Positions 13,040 through 25,492 of a stretch of DNA of 64,000 nucleotides are shown here, piece after piece. The notes below the pieces were generated by a model that was not told the DNA's origin, ran no database searches, and worked only from the letters and a program-made list of their open reading frames with translations. The translations under genes were made by a program, and so were the position numbers. Within the stretch, counting starts at the first letter, position 1. Each line of letters opens with the position of its first letter. Source of the DNA: Isoetes taiwanensis. Its lineage: Eukaryota > Streptophyta > Lycopodiopsida > Isoetales > Isoetaceae. Location of the stretch: the NCBI GenBank assembly GCA_021234155.1, contig JAJEKV010000054.1, positions 5,503,962 to 5,567,961 on the forward strand, in the 5' to 3' direction.

Positions 13040-13789
13040 GCCTGCCTCCTACCGTAGGTCAGGGTGGGCCAAAATTCATAAATAGAGTTAGCAACAAGGA
13101 GAGTAGGACCTTGTTGCCAAAGCCCTACCCTACCTATATTGCCTAATTGTACAAGTAATTATTATTCTTTAACGAGCCAACTGGCAAGCAAGTTCACCAA
13201 TAAAATGAGTAAGAAATACCGCTTGGTAAGAGTACTAATCTGTGCCAATGCCTGCGTACCCCATATAAGTTCCAGCAATATAATCTACGCACATTACATT
13301 TTGAAAACTTGATCATAATCTTCTTTATTGTATACAATAACAGGAAGCATTTGAGTGAGAATAGATATAAGGCAAAATCTAGGAGAGGATTACCTCCAAA
13401 GCTCGCTAGTATGGTCTGCAATAGCCCAATGGCAATTCATAAAATTCATAAGCCCAATGGCAGTTTATTTCATATGACATTCTTCTTGACAAAACATGTC
13501 CAATCTCACCATGTATAAACGTTACAAAAAGGCCTTGGTGCGGTTGCATTGAATAACACTATTCAAATACAATATGCTTCACAATAAGTCATTGATAATC
13601 CAGCATTGATTATTCGTCCACATTGGCAGTCTTAGTGCGTAATTGTCCAGATTGATCGAAAATATAGAATCGTCATTTCCAGCCTATGCCAGTTCCTATA
13701 AAGATCCAAAATGTATTAGTAAGAAATTGTATACACCTGAATTTTAACCATTTTAAGGCCCCTAGTATAACTAGGGAACTGAGTTAATG
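13040..13789. mobile_element. Internal segment D between the two C repeats
   Basis: Only 750 bases. It opens with CCTGCCTCCTACCGTAGG and a CAACAAGGAGAGTAGGACCTTG block homologous to the start of segment B, showing that C-D-C and A-B-A share one architecture. It contains a 20-base duplication (AGCCCAATGGCA twice around 13425-13460). There is no ORF of note and no recognisable gag or pol, so this would be a non-autonomous element. Confidence 0.55.
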
Positions 13790-13798
13790 AAAAAAAAA

Positions 13799-16700
13799 CC
13801 TTTTAAAATCTGTTCAAACAGACTTTTTCCATCCATGGACTTTTGCAAAGACCACTTCAGTACAATATGCAGCCTTAAGCCAAAACAGGTGTAAATTTGA
13901 CTTAAGCCTTAAAAATGGTTAACATTTACTAAAGCAGATGATATTACCAGATTCTATTAACAAATAAGAATTTCCTTTCGTCAATCTCATTAATGATTTT
14001 TACCTTTAAAAGAGTTCATCATTGACTCTAGAACAGTATAAGATCAAAATTAAAGTTTAGAGTTTCCCTTGTCTTTCAACACCATAGAGCTCAATAGACT
14101 TGTCAAAACTATATCTGCAATGCCACCATGTCTTGTAGCTTTTCCAACATGAATACATGGGAAAACACACATAGGAGCAAGAAATCCCGTTACCTGCAGT
14201 GAAACCAGAGGACAGTTAGCCTAAGAAGGGTAAGAGCCTAAGTCACTAACAGGTAAGCTACGGATTCCTTGGGCTTATCGCCCTTCACCTTGCATGTTAA
14301 CACAAACACAATAGACAGTCAATTTATCAGGCAAAGAGTGTGTAAATTACTCTGCCCTAAAAGATTAGCCTACATGCAACTTTTATCAGTATGCAAGCTT
14401 AGAAATTATTATTATTAAATGCTTCTCCACCAGCTTATGACAAGGTCTAGAAGCTTCATTCTTCCTACCCGCAATTGTCACGAGGTCTCCTCTATTATAA
14501 GCATGCATGCAATAAAGGGATCATTTTCACATATATGAGAAGGTCTGGAAGTCCATTTTTTGATGCTGCTCTCAGATACAAAATTATTATCAGCAATATC
14601 ATACCCAAAAGAATTCCAAATTGTAAAGCCCCAAACTAAAGTGGCCACAAACCGTGTGTTTCTGTTAAGAGCCCTTTAGCATTAAAAGAGCATCGGCCCG
14701 GTGAGCATATTCTGTCAAAAACATCCTAGGCGGGCTTTGCACGCTTTGGATATGCAAAATGTCAAATAGAGCAAGAACCCAAACGGATCTAGAATTTTCG
14801 TGCAAAAATATTGAAGAGTTCAGCTTATTTTCTTCCAACCTGTAAATTTTTGCGAATGGCATCGAATCGATTTACGTGCTCACCATGCCCCAATTCAAGT
14901 GCCCAACTTGAAAGCCCTCTTTGGATGAACGAGAAAAATCTCTTTGTGTAGAACTCTTTTATTGGGTTTGGGTCCATTTTACAACTGGAAACCCACCTTA
15001 AGATTTTCGTACACTATTCCCTATTGAATCTGTAGCACTTTCGCTTTTTGCATGGCTATTAAGCTATCTATATCTAGAATCCATAAAATATTAATTCGTT
15101 TACTCAGAAAGCGGTCGTAAAACAATGTAACTATTGAATTTTAAACTATATAATGCATAGATCGTGTTTAATTAAGCATCAACACTCTGTCCTTTAAGCT
15201 ATACCACCTGCACAATAGTCCACACTGCATAGTTCAAGACTCACAGCAGTTCTCTTAATAAGTTTTAACCAAATTTTAGATCTAATAGGAACATGGCCAC
15301 AACTCGTGTATCTTTTGCCTCGTCTCACGCTTTTTAAATATCATGCATTAGTTGGCGGACTTAGAAATTAAGCTTTCTACCATCGGAGAATGTGAACATA
15401 AGCTGTTAAAACTCATATATGTCTACTCAAATCGCACATTATATACAACCTAGGTGTATGGACAAGTGCATGCTAGTCCCATTAACATCAGTCCTAAGTT
15501 CAATCCATCTTTTTAGTTTTTCATATCTCCATTGCTTTACAGTAGCCTTGTATCCCTGTGTACAGGGTGCTTAAAAGGATACCATTTCTAAACCAGAATT
15601 CTTATGCTATAATTATCCCGATTATCTTTTAAGACCTCGGGTTTTTTTACGTTGCTCATTCGATTGCAATCATGAAATGAAGGCATCTTTGGAAGAAGGA
15701 GCAAATACATGTATTCTTGCAGCAAACACATAGGCCACAAATGCACAACCCATGGCTCATTATAGTAGCATTAGACTAATGTAAACATCCAGTTGAAAAG
15801 AGAATAGCTCCATACGAATAGTGTCATGCCTTATTATCATATAAAGAAAAATATCCACACAAAGTATTCAGCAAATAGGGTGATTCAATTATTCAAACCT
15901 GGGAGTAGACCTTTGTTCTAGCATAATTGCCTTTGGTCATGTTGATCGCAAATTGCCGAAAGCTCTCAATGCCTTGTTTACTCAAAGAAATAGTGGATGG
16001 CATCTCTATATTATTCTCTGGATTATCACATGCAAAAGAGAGTAGATTCAGTTAATGTCACCAGCATCTTTCCCTTTATTCAAATTATCATAGCTCTCGA
16101 TCCTCCTGTTCTACGATAGCCTTATGGAATTGGCATATCTTTTCCATGAAGTATTTACCTTCTTCTCCCAAGAAGCGGGCATCAAATCCATCTTATTTAC
16201 ATCTATTTTCACAGCCTTTATATGCCGTTGCGTACAGTTCTATAGAAGGTCACCCATCTTGCTATGCATTTGCGGCTCCGCCATCCAAGACATGCCATAA
16301 TATTCCAGCATTCTATGCCGCAAGGGCAAGTTCGGAATACCCTAATTAGGGTTCAAGAAATGCATTATATTAGGCGGGATCATAATTTACCTTTTATTTT
16401 TCTAAACCACGGTTCTTGCATAATCGAAATCTCACCATCCATCAATGGCTAAGAGTTGCCCAATCATTCTGGGAGCCAAGCTGTATGGTGGCGGTGCCTA
16501 ATAAAACTACATTACAGTCAAGTAGAGAGTAGAGGTTCGGGGATACAAAAAAAAGCGTGACCATCCGTTTTTCTATTTTCCACTGTATTTTTCTTTTCCA
16601 CGAGTTTTCTTTGTGTACATATGTGGACATTTTCGATCAACACCACCATTATGCAACCATGGGTTTTCACCCCATACTCCATTTCTGTAAACAATGTCAA

Positions 16701-16926
16701 ACCATTGTTACATGCCCATGATAGTGCAATAATGTCTTAGATTCCTAAAGCTTATGATAGAGCACCTAGCAGTGTATCAATGTGCATCCATAAAGCCCTC
16801 GTGTCATATATATGCCATAGAACCATTGGTCTTTACCCTTGTTCAAGCAACCTGCCGTAAATAACTACATAGCTACAGACAGAGCAATAATTCCTTAGAG
16901 TCATGATGCATTAGAGCCATCATTAC

Positions 16927-16930
<4 letters not shown>
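13799..16930. repeat. Long direct repeat C, copy 2 (LTR-like, non-coding)
   Basis: 3.13 kb, near-identical to 9888-13032. It lacks 17 bases present in copy 1 near 10093-10115. Other differences concentrate at CAG/CTG trinucleotides, such as ACAACTCG at 11091 against ACAACTGG at 14981, and CCTCAGTAAA at 10945 against CCTGTAAA at 14839. It ends CATTACTTAT and runs into 29 A residues. Confidence 0.85.

Positions 16931-16959
<29 letters not shown>
16931..16959. repeat. A29 homopolymer at right edge of repeat composite
   Basis: Twenty-nine A residues close repeat C2. Sequence beyond it (TGTGCAACCATG) shows no target-site duplication matching the sequence left of the composite (GAATCAAATCCCCCC). 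Confidence 0.95.
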
Positions 16960-16961
<2 letters not shown>

Positions 16962-17052
16962 TGCAACCATGAAGAAAATTATTTTGCAAATATCGTTATA
17001 TTCTAATTTTGTATAGTCGCAACCACATTGACGTGTAGTCTACATGAAGGGT

Positions 17053-17205
17053 GACATTCAGATGTGAAAACACTCCCTCTGCTTGTTAGATAGTGTTTGA
17101 CACATCAAAATGTATATAAAAAGAGAATGGAGACATTTAGATGTGAAAACACTGCCTCTGCCTGTTAGGTAGTGTTTGTCACATCAAAATGTATATTTAA
17201 AAAGA
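17053..17205. repeat. Tandem duplication, 79-bp unit, two copies
   Basis: GACATTYAGATGTGAAAACAC begins both copies, at 17053 and 17132. Both run through GTAGTGTTTG-type and CACATCAAAATGTATAT blocks with a few substitutions. Confidence 0.9.
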
Positions 17206-17827
17206 CTGGACTAGTCTAAACTTAGAATGGCCATTAATTTTCCCGTTGTCGAGATACCTTTGGCAGCACTGTTTTTAGAGAGCAAGCGTATCATTGCCCA
17301 TGCAACCTTATCTTAAAAGGATGGCCAAGAGAATGCCTCAAGGATTTTTAAAGGCTATGGTCGACCACTCCAATTTTGTCATGTACTTGCCTTCAATAGA
17401 TTCAGTATACTGGAGTGGAACAGTCTCCTCTCTACACAATCATGGCTCATATTATTAGTTTAAAAGTGTTTCAGAAGTCGATTCCATTTTCAAGTTCTTG
17501 GTTCAGATTCTTGCTTGAAGCTTCAAACAAGACTAAAGATGCAAAATGGGAAATGTGGAGAAAGCAATAATTCGTGGCAATGGAGGCACTGTGATCATTA
17601 TTACTCGATAAGGACTGCACAATTAATGGCAAAGATAACATATGCCAAATGCTGAGGTATTTACAAATGGCAAGAATTGTGCAACTATACCTGGAGGTAA
17701 CGATAGTTTGCTTGGCTTGCCGAACAAAGCAAGAACTCATGGTGATGGAGGTACACAAGCTCATAATTGCTATCCACAGGGAGATATGAAAGCAATGGGA
17801 TAGAGCAAAAGTCCAAATATCAGCAGT

Positions 17828-17914
17828 CAACTGGTTTCATGTACTTACCTCAGAAATTAATGCCTTGCAAATATTAGCAACTGGTTTCATGTACTTACCT
17901 CATAAATTAATGCC
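17828..17914. repeat. Tandem duplication, 50-bp unit, two copies
   Basis: CAACTGGTTTCATGTACTTA starts at 17828 and again at 17878, followed both times by CCTCANAAATTAATGCC. Confidence 0.9.
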
Positions 17915-20900
17915 AACAAGTAATTCAGGTTTGCAAATAGGAATTTCTTTTATGTGTGTAGTTCTCCATGTGTTTAACTACTCAATCAAGATGGTGCGGA
18001 TGGGAGGAGAACTAAAGGTAGCTAGGACCGCGAGGGAGCATTGTGTACCATTGTGAAAGATTTCTTTTCCACATGTGTTTCTTCTTCCATATTCGAAAGT
18101 TTCTTTGCCTGGTCATGCAACTTTATTTCAGTTTGTTGTTTTAGAGTTTATGCATATTCTGACTATCTCCAACCTGACTGACGCACGAACACCGACACTG
18201 ATCACAATAACTCTCAAACCCTCATAGCTACAAAGAACATCGACCACATACTAGCAGATCCACAACTGACCATCGAGCTTCCTCTGTCTACAAGAGACGA
18301 AATCAGGCAATCCAACCATCTTTGAGACAACTAAGTATAGGTGTCTACTCAACAATAGTGCATGCAGAACAATAATGCTCTACGACGACAACATGCTTGA
18401 GCTCCGCCATGAATAACAAGTCACGGAGTCCTCAGTCACAGCCATCCTCGCCACGTTCTGAGACTGCACCACGGGACCATCGTTCACACGGCCAAAATAT
18501 ACAGACACCATGGGGGAATCATGCAGCAATTCTTGAGAAGATTCTTCTAGCAAAAACAACAACAACATTTGGCCAAGCGAAGTGGCTTTCTTATTGAGCA
18601 TTCAAAAAGCAAAGTACAATACTGTAATAGTAGAAATGATTGGCTAGAAAAATACAAAGCCAAACAAACCCCAGAAGTAGACAATCACCGAGGGTTTCAA
18701 TAAGAAAGGAGGTAAGCCAGAATGAAACTCAAAGTCATAGATTTATCAACTGGAATAAAAACCCAGCACTTTCGGGTTTTCGTGGAAAACCATGGAGATA
18801 AATAACAGACTAGGAGCCACACAAGTGCATCATCCATCCATCATTTGGCAAAAACCCTTGTGCATTCGCTGTCTTCACATAACATTTTCAAAATCCAAAT
18901 GGCCATGATAACTTGATAGAATGAGGTCGTTGAAAATTCATCCATAGTTATGAAGCCACGGCTCCACTTCGAATGTGGCTTGAATTAGATATCCATAGTC
19001 ACGAATCCATATCCCAATTCAAATGTGACTTGAATAGATATAGAAGAACAAAAATTTTGAAAATGAAACACGTTACACATGTCAAAATCCATAAACAAGC
19101 ATAGGAGAATAGAATAGAATAGAATAGAATAGGAGAAAATATATCAAGTTCAATATGAAGCAAGAACTAAGCAAGCCACCCATATAAAATGAGCATAAGC
19201 GAAGGGACGAGGAAGAACATCCGCCTAGCCAGGAATAACATCTGCAAACTATTATGGGGAAGAACATCCGTCCAAACAACACAACAAATAAAATGGAGCA
19301 GGGAAGAACGTCTGCCTAGTCGAAAGATGTCAAATGCAACTAAGGCAGGGAAGAAACATCCGTCCATAAACTACCAATGAAGGAAACGTAAACAAACAAG
19401 GTGACGAGAAATGACCACACATTTCAAGTACATTGCAAAAGGGCATGGGAGGGTAGGAAGACAAAACACAAAAAGAAGGAACGCTCAAGAGGAAGGCCGA
19501 TGATGAAAACCTAGAAATGATGAAAACCTAGAAATGTTGTCATGGAACCATTGCATTCTTGAGAAAAGAAAGAAAAAGGGAAAGAGAATGAAAAACAAGG
19601 GAATATAAATGGGATAAAACCTCCAATGGGACTCCATTTGTAGCCATGAGGACAGATAGAGAAAGGCAAACATGAACATTATGTAAGGAAGAACATGTAC
19701 TTTGTATTGACCAAAAAACCAAAGTACTGCATTGCCGATAAAAAAGAACCAAAGGGCAATTGGATTGTAGACGCCAATATACATATCACTTAAGATGTAC
19801 ACATAAGCACTGCCTTGGCCGTAGGCTATAAAGAATGTAACATTAAATGGGTTAGTGCACAAAAAGACATAAACTATGGAAAACAATAGACATAGCGGAG
19901 AAGATACATAGCACATAAACAATGAGAAGAAGGTTAGCAAGACTAACACAGGGAGTAGATCACAAATAGAGGCAAAGCCAGCTTGATGAAAACATTTTGA
20001 TGTTGACCAAGGCGAGCATAAATTAGTCCAATTGAAATGATATGTGAAATATTTAAATAGTACAAAAATGATCTAAATTTATGTGAGGCTGTAAAAAGGA
20101 TATCAAGTTAAAAACATAAAAATGATGTCTAGAACCGTAGCCTAGAATGTTGAAGTATGTCAAGTCAAAAGCATAAAATGATTTGCAGAACCGTTGCCTA
20201 CAATGTTGAAGTAACCAAACGTCTGATGCCCGCAAAGAGTATGAGGTTAGTATAGTTGAGGCAAGAAATCGTTTAACAGTCTTGAATATCCCTTCCCAAA
20301 CATTAATACAAGGAAGCAAATGAATGGAGACAAACTGGCAACAATTATAACACGATTCAAAAAACAAAGGATGGAAAACCAAGAACGGCTCTTGTTGTTG
20401 TTGGAACATTACAGATCAAAAAATCTGGTCTTATCCACTGTAGGCGGAGTAAATATGGACTTGAAATCTACTAGGCCGCACATTTGCTTAGGACCTGTTA
20501 GAGAGAAAATCGTTTAGGATCCATTGGAGATAAACAAACATCCAGCCTTAACGTAATATCTAAGATAAGAGTTTGAATAATATGGTAATCGTTTATAATG
20601 ACGTGGCGTAAAAGTAATGAAAATTAAGGATCGGTGAACTTTAGAAATAAAAGAGCAATATGGATTAGCAAATGCAATTTACAAGGTTAAAAAGCAAACA
20701 ATAGACTCAAATGAGGAGAGTATAAAATAAAAGTGTGATAGGGGAAATGTAGAAAGCAAAAAGTAAGAGAATGAAAATAACTATAGAAAATAGAAAAAAA
20801 TTACAGTGGGACATCATTTGGAGCCATGTCAGTGGAACATCATTTGGACCTTATGCTAGAAAGAACAAATATTTAGGTCGACTCAAAGACTATAGTATTG

Positions 20901-21170
20901 CACCAAGTAGATAAGGTATAGCAATCAAAGTGTGCACCGAAAAACCTGAAATAAGATCCCATTAGGAATAGAATAGAATAGAAGAAGCCACAAGCGGTAT
21001 CAAAGAAGAAAATCTGGGCACTGATACGATGCAAGTTGAACCAAAAATTGCAGATGCATAAGCAAAACTTCATTCACATGAAAAGTATGTAAATAAACAT
21101 GGAAGAAAACGAAATACGAGTTTAAAGAAATTTAGGAGTTAGTACAAATTTGGAAATAATATATATATAT
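17915..21170. other. A-rich spacer, no intact gene
   Basis: Both strands carry only short frames with no domain. The 154-codon minus frame at 19485-19949 is a hydrophobic, Phe/Leu-rich reading of A-rich DNA and I do not accept it. An isolated run of five AGAAT units is at 19106-19130. The motif GAAGAACRTCYGYC recurs at about 19211, 19259, 19306 and 19351, a decayed short-period repeat. Confidence 0.5.
19106..19130. repeat. (AGAAT)5 microsatellite
   Basis: Five AGAAT units. Read on the minus strand this is the same ATTCT/TATTC tail that closes three LINE copies in this window. No LINE 3' stem-loop follows it here, so it may be the last trace of an old insertion or an independent microsatellite. 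Confidence 0.9.
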
Positions 21171-21747
21171 ATTTTTTTTTTTTTTTGGAGAAACGGCAGT
21201 GATTATATTATATTACATGCAAAAAGTACATAGTAATACAAAATACAGAGAATAAACTCTGTTATAAGGCCATATTTAAACAAAAACGGCCTATCGCTCC
21301 CAAGGAGGCTATTTTTAATAAACTAGAACACTGTTTGGATATGCAAGCCAAAGAAAGAAAGGAAATATTTTTAGCAGACCATCAAGATAAGTGTATCAGT
21401 GGCGAAATCAGTCATCCATAACTCCATCCAGAGTTATAATCGCATAGGCTTGATCCGTATACTTATTGAGCAGGTAATCCAGCTCCACAGCCCCATATGC
21501 AGACGCATCCAAAATATGAAGAATCCAGGACTCCCGCGCTCCCTCACAAATACCAAGCTTATCTTGGAAATAAGGCTTGAGTTCTTGTTTGAATTGCCAT
21601 ATATCCTCATCCGCCAGAATACGCTTTAGAGCTCGGATCATAATAGTTTCTGTTTTGACCCAAAGTAGGGCTTCCAGTACCTCTTGATGTGACATTGGGT
21701 TGGTGTTATCCGGAACTATTCTGGCATGTCCTCCCTCGTGATGTTTC

Positions 21748-24700
21748 TTAACCAGATAATCTGTTATCAACATCAGATAAACTGTTAAAGTAAGAAGTGA
21801 AAAACGAGTAAAATCCCTGAAAGGAACCCAGCTTATCCCAATTTTTATCATAATTGGATCCCTTAGGCAATCTATGCGCCATAGCTGCATCAGCCAGTTC
21901 AAGTTGAAGGATTGTTTTAAGAGCATTTATATCAGGTGGAGAGTGGTTTATGGCCACATTGTTTCTATGCTTCCATATCGACCACATGCAGATAGTTCTG
22001 ACTGTATCCAGAAATGGGGAACTATTTGCTAAGAAGACAAAAAGATCGACCTCGTACTTTCGGGGTGACACCAATATAGGCCCCAATCCAATTCCAGAAA
22101 GGAGTGAGCCATGGGCAAATAAAAATATGGCTTGAGGATTCAACTTGGCCACAGCCTAAAGGGCAGCTATCTATTGCCTGATCATTGTATTTGGAACGGT
22201 AGGCATTGGACTTTAGGCTTTTATTCAGTACTAACCATCTGAAAAAGGTAATCTTTCTGGCACATTGTAATTTCCAGCCTTTCGATACTTGACTATAGCT
22301 TCCGAAGTCCGAAAGCAGCCCCATTGGTGGGCAACTTTCGTTCCATTAGAATTCAAGAGCATTAAGTAGATCTTAGAAACTATGTAGCCTTTACCATCCA
22401 TAGTCCAATTGAGCTCTTTTTTCTCCCCACTCCTTGGATGCCGAGTTAACACATTGTATATATTTCTATTGCATACTGTGTCTTGCACAAGGCCAGAGAT
22501 TTCTTGCCATGATCTTCAATCATCCCCTCTGACCATATTGCCCACAGTACAGAGATCTTTGAGTTTCCACTCTTTGTATTTTCTGGGATGTTTGAGGGCC
22601 AAACACCCATCATCCTCATCTGTAAGTCCCTGGTGCCAAAAGAAACTAAAGTCATCTGAAACATTTTCAACTGGGCAGGCTTTGAAGCATACAGACACTT
22701 TGTTCCAAGCTTGGATAACTCTCCTCATTATAGCAGATGTGCCCATTGCTGGATTTAGTTGATAGAAAGCAGAATCAGGCAGATGATGTGGAGTAGATGG
22801 GCTTCCCACTAAAGACGTCCTCCCAATCCAATATTTCATTAAGTAAAGAGCAGGGGACTTTGAGGAGGAAGTCAGAGATCTCCACACTAGTTTAGCTGCT
22901 AAGACTTGTGCCTGCAAGAACAAATCCTTACACCCCAAACCTCCCCTTTTTCTGGGAAGAGCTAGGTACTGCCACCCCACCATGTGAGCACCTTGCCAAA
23001 TAAATTCTTTCATAATGGCCTCTATTTCCTGATAGGACTTTTTGTCTGCTATTATTGCTGATGAGAAAAAAACATGAGAACTGGCAATAACACTGTTAAC
23101 TATCCCCACTCTACCAGCCAAAGAAAGAGTCTTAGGGTACATCTTTAGCTTCTTTTTAATTTTGGTGACTATTGGCTCCCATAAGCCATGTAGACTCATG
23201 TTGAGGGCCAAAGGTAAAACCTAATAGTTTGGTGGGTGATTGGTAACCACAAACTTTGATCCCTTCAATATAATCCTTTGGGCTAGAGGATATAATTGCA
23301 CATTTATCCTTGTTTAGAACAACTCCGAGGCTTTTCCAAACTGTTCATAGCAGCAAGAAAGTTTTGAATCTTGGCCCCCGATTTTAGAAAACACGAACGT
23401 ATCGCCGTGCGATCTTGCATAAATGCATGGTATCATTTGTTTCAGGAAGCTTTAAGCAATTAATCTTGTTGTTCTGCTGCAGTTTCAGAATAACCCTGGT
23501 TACCATTTCTGCAACTATCAAGAAAAGATAGGGGGCCGGAGGACAGCCCCCATCTCCTCCTCTTTTGCATTCAAAAAAGGGGGAGGGGGAGCCATTAACC
23601 AAAACTGCAGAGCAGCCTGCCACATTAAACCCAGCTATCTTCTTTATAACTGCCTCTGAAAAGCCCATTTGAGACATGGCTTTGTACAGGAAGCCCCAGT
23701 CTATTGTGTCATAAGCCCTTTTAAAGTCTAGCTTTAGTAACACACATTCTTGGCTAGAAATTCTGTTCCAATGCAGTCCTTCATATGCACCAACAAAATT
23801 ATCAAGGATGCTTCTCCCTGGTAGAAAGCCTGATTGGACTTGATTGATCTTTGACATTAAAATTTTCTTCAATCTGTTGGCAAAAATCTTGGCTATGATT
23901 TTGTATGTGACATTGGTCAGAGATATCGGCCTCCAGTCAGAAAATGTAGTAGGCTTATCTACCTTAGGGACTAAGGCAATGAGTCCAGCATTAATAGCAG
24001 GATGCAATCTCTCAGCTTGCCAAGCTCCCTGTACAAAGGTTGTAAGATCTTTGGACATTAGTCCCCAGAAATGCTCATAGAATTCTGGAGGTAGGCCATC
24101 CGGCCCTGGGCTTTTCCCATGGGCCATACTCCTTATGACTCCCAGAATTTCTGCTTCAAGAGGAACTGCCAGGAGCTGGTTATCTTCAATCATCACATCT
24201 TTAGGTCCAAGTGAACTAAAGAACTCATCCATGCAACAATTATCAATGTTTACTGCTGCAAACAACTCCTTGTACTTGTTGTGAAATAAGTTTTGGATAT
24301 CCTCCTGCTTGGACATCTCAAGCTGACTGTCATCTATTACTGAGACTATCCCATTGTTCATCAACCTGCTCTTGGCAGCCCTAAAGAAAAATTTGGAGCT
24401 GCAATCATCCATCAAATTGACATACAGGCCCCTATTTTTGATTGCCAAGCTCTTTGCCTCATGTTCCTCAATTAATTTGACTTTCCTTTCTAGGATTTCC
24501 TCTCTCTGTTGAAGAGCCAGATTGGATTTATCCATAAAAAGGTTTTGTCTAACCTCTTTCATTTCCAGATAAACTTCTCTTTTCTCCTGTTTCTTTTTCC
24601 TGCTCCATACCTTGCCCCACTGTTTAATCCAATTTTTTATCTGCTTGACCCTATTGGTGAATTCCTTCATAGAACCACTTATGTTTATGGCCTTGAGGGA

Positions 24701-25492
24701 GCTGTAGAACCGAGTGTAGTCATCACAGAAAACTTTATTGCTCAGCAGGCTGGTATTAAACTTAAATGGGATATCAGTGGGTTTATTTTGGGGCATATAA
24801 CCTGTGTCCAAGATCTGGGGGTAGTGATCAGAAATAGAATTGCTACAATCATTAGATATGGTCAGGTTATCCCATCCTGTCAAGGTTGATGTATTGGTAT
24901 AGTACCTGTCAAGTAAGCAGTACACCCTATCCACTCCTTTTCTTTTATTGCTCCAGGAATATGCATGTGAAGAAGAGGGAGCATGGTATATGAAATTATG
25001 AACTAGTTTTTCCCACTCCAGCCTTTCACCTCACTTTTTACCAGCCTTTTGTTCCCAAGAAGGAGTGTTGTTGAAGTCACCACTTAATATCCAATTGTTG
25101 GTGTTCTGTCCTTGTAACCAATCTGACATTTCTTTCCACTGCTCCTCTCTTTCTTCAGGGGAGGTTGAGGCATATACATTAATAATTCCAACTTGCTCCA
25201 TCTCAATTTCCAAGAAAACCACCTGCCATCTGCCTGAAGGGTGCAGGAAAGAACCTAACTTTTTCAGTCCAGTCCAAGAGATACAAATCCCACCTTTAGT
25301 ACCATCAGCTGGGGCCCAAATAGAATCCCCACTAGGGAAGATCCATTCACCCAGTTTTGAGGCCTCAAAGGCTGGAAGCCTGTGCTCCTGCAACAAGATT
25401 ATATCTGCCTTCATCTCTTTAAGAGCAATAAGAGCCCTTTTCCTTTTTAAAGGACCCTTTATTCCTCTCAAATTCCAAGTAATTATCTTCAT
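21748..25492 (-). pseudogene. LINE ORF2: endonuclease-reverse transcriptase, broken
   Basis: Starts at ATG 25492 (MKIITWNLRGIKG). The apurinic-type endonuclease that nicks target DNA runs to a stop at 25033-25031 (residues 1-153; WNLRG, LLQEHR with the catalytic Glu, GDFNN). After this single in-frame stop the same frame continues as a 516-codon RT (24934-23384): GKSPGPDGLPPEF, LVPKVDKP, SDWRPISL, QSGFLPGRS, LDFKRAYDTIDW (catalytic Asp). Motif B reads GDGGCPPAP instead of RQGCPLSP. The YADD box near 23400-23422 is interrupted, reading YARSHGDTFVFSK in a shifted frame. The connector follows at 23211-22516 (LSLAGRVGIVNSV, GGLGCKDL). A zf-RVT domain at 22324-22022 (FFRWLVLNKSL, CPLGCGQVESSSHIF) and a tail to about 21750 complete it. 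At least four frame breaks. As read it cannot make an active enzyme. Confidence 0.92.
25489..25492 (-). promoter_or_regulatory. ATGA stop-start overlap joining LINE ORF1 and ORF2
   Basis: On the minus strand GTACAATGAAG holds both the ORF1 stop (TGA) and the ORF2 start (ATG), sharing two bases. Such overlaps allow ORF2 to be translated by termination-reinitiation in some LINEs. That it works so here is inference. Confidence 0.7.

Noticed and set aside
19485-19949. 154-codon minus-strand membrane-protein-like ORF
   Set aside because: Hydrophobicity comes from reading A-rich DNA backwards. Neighbouring frames give the same kind of peptide.
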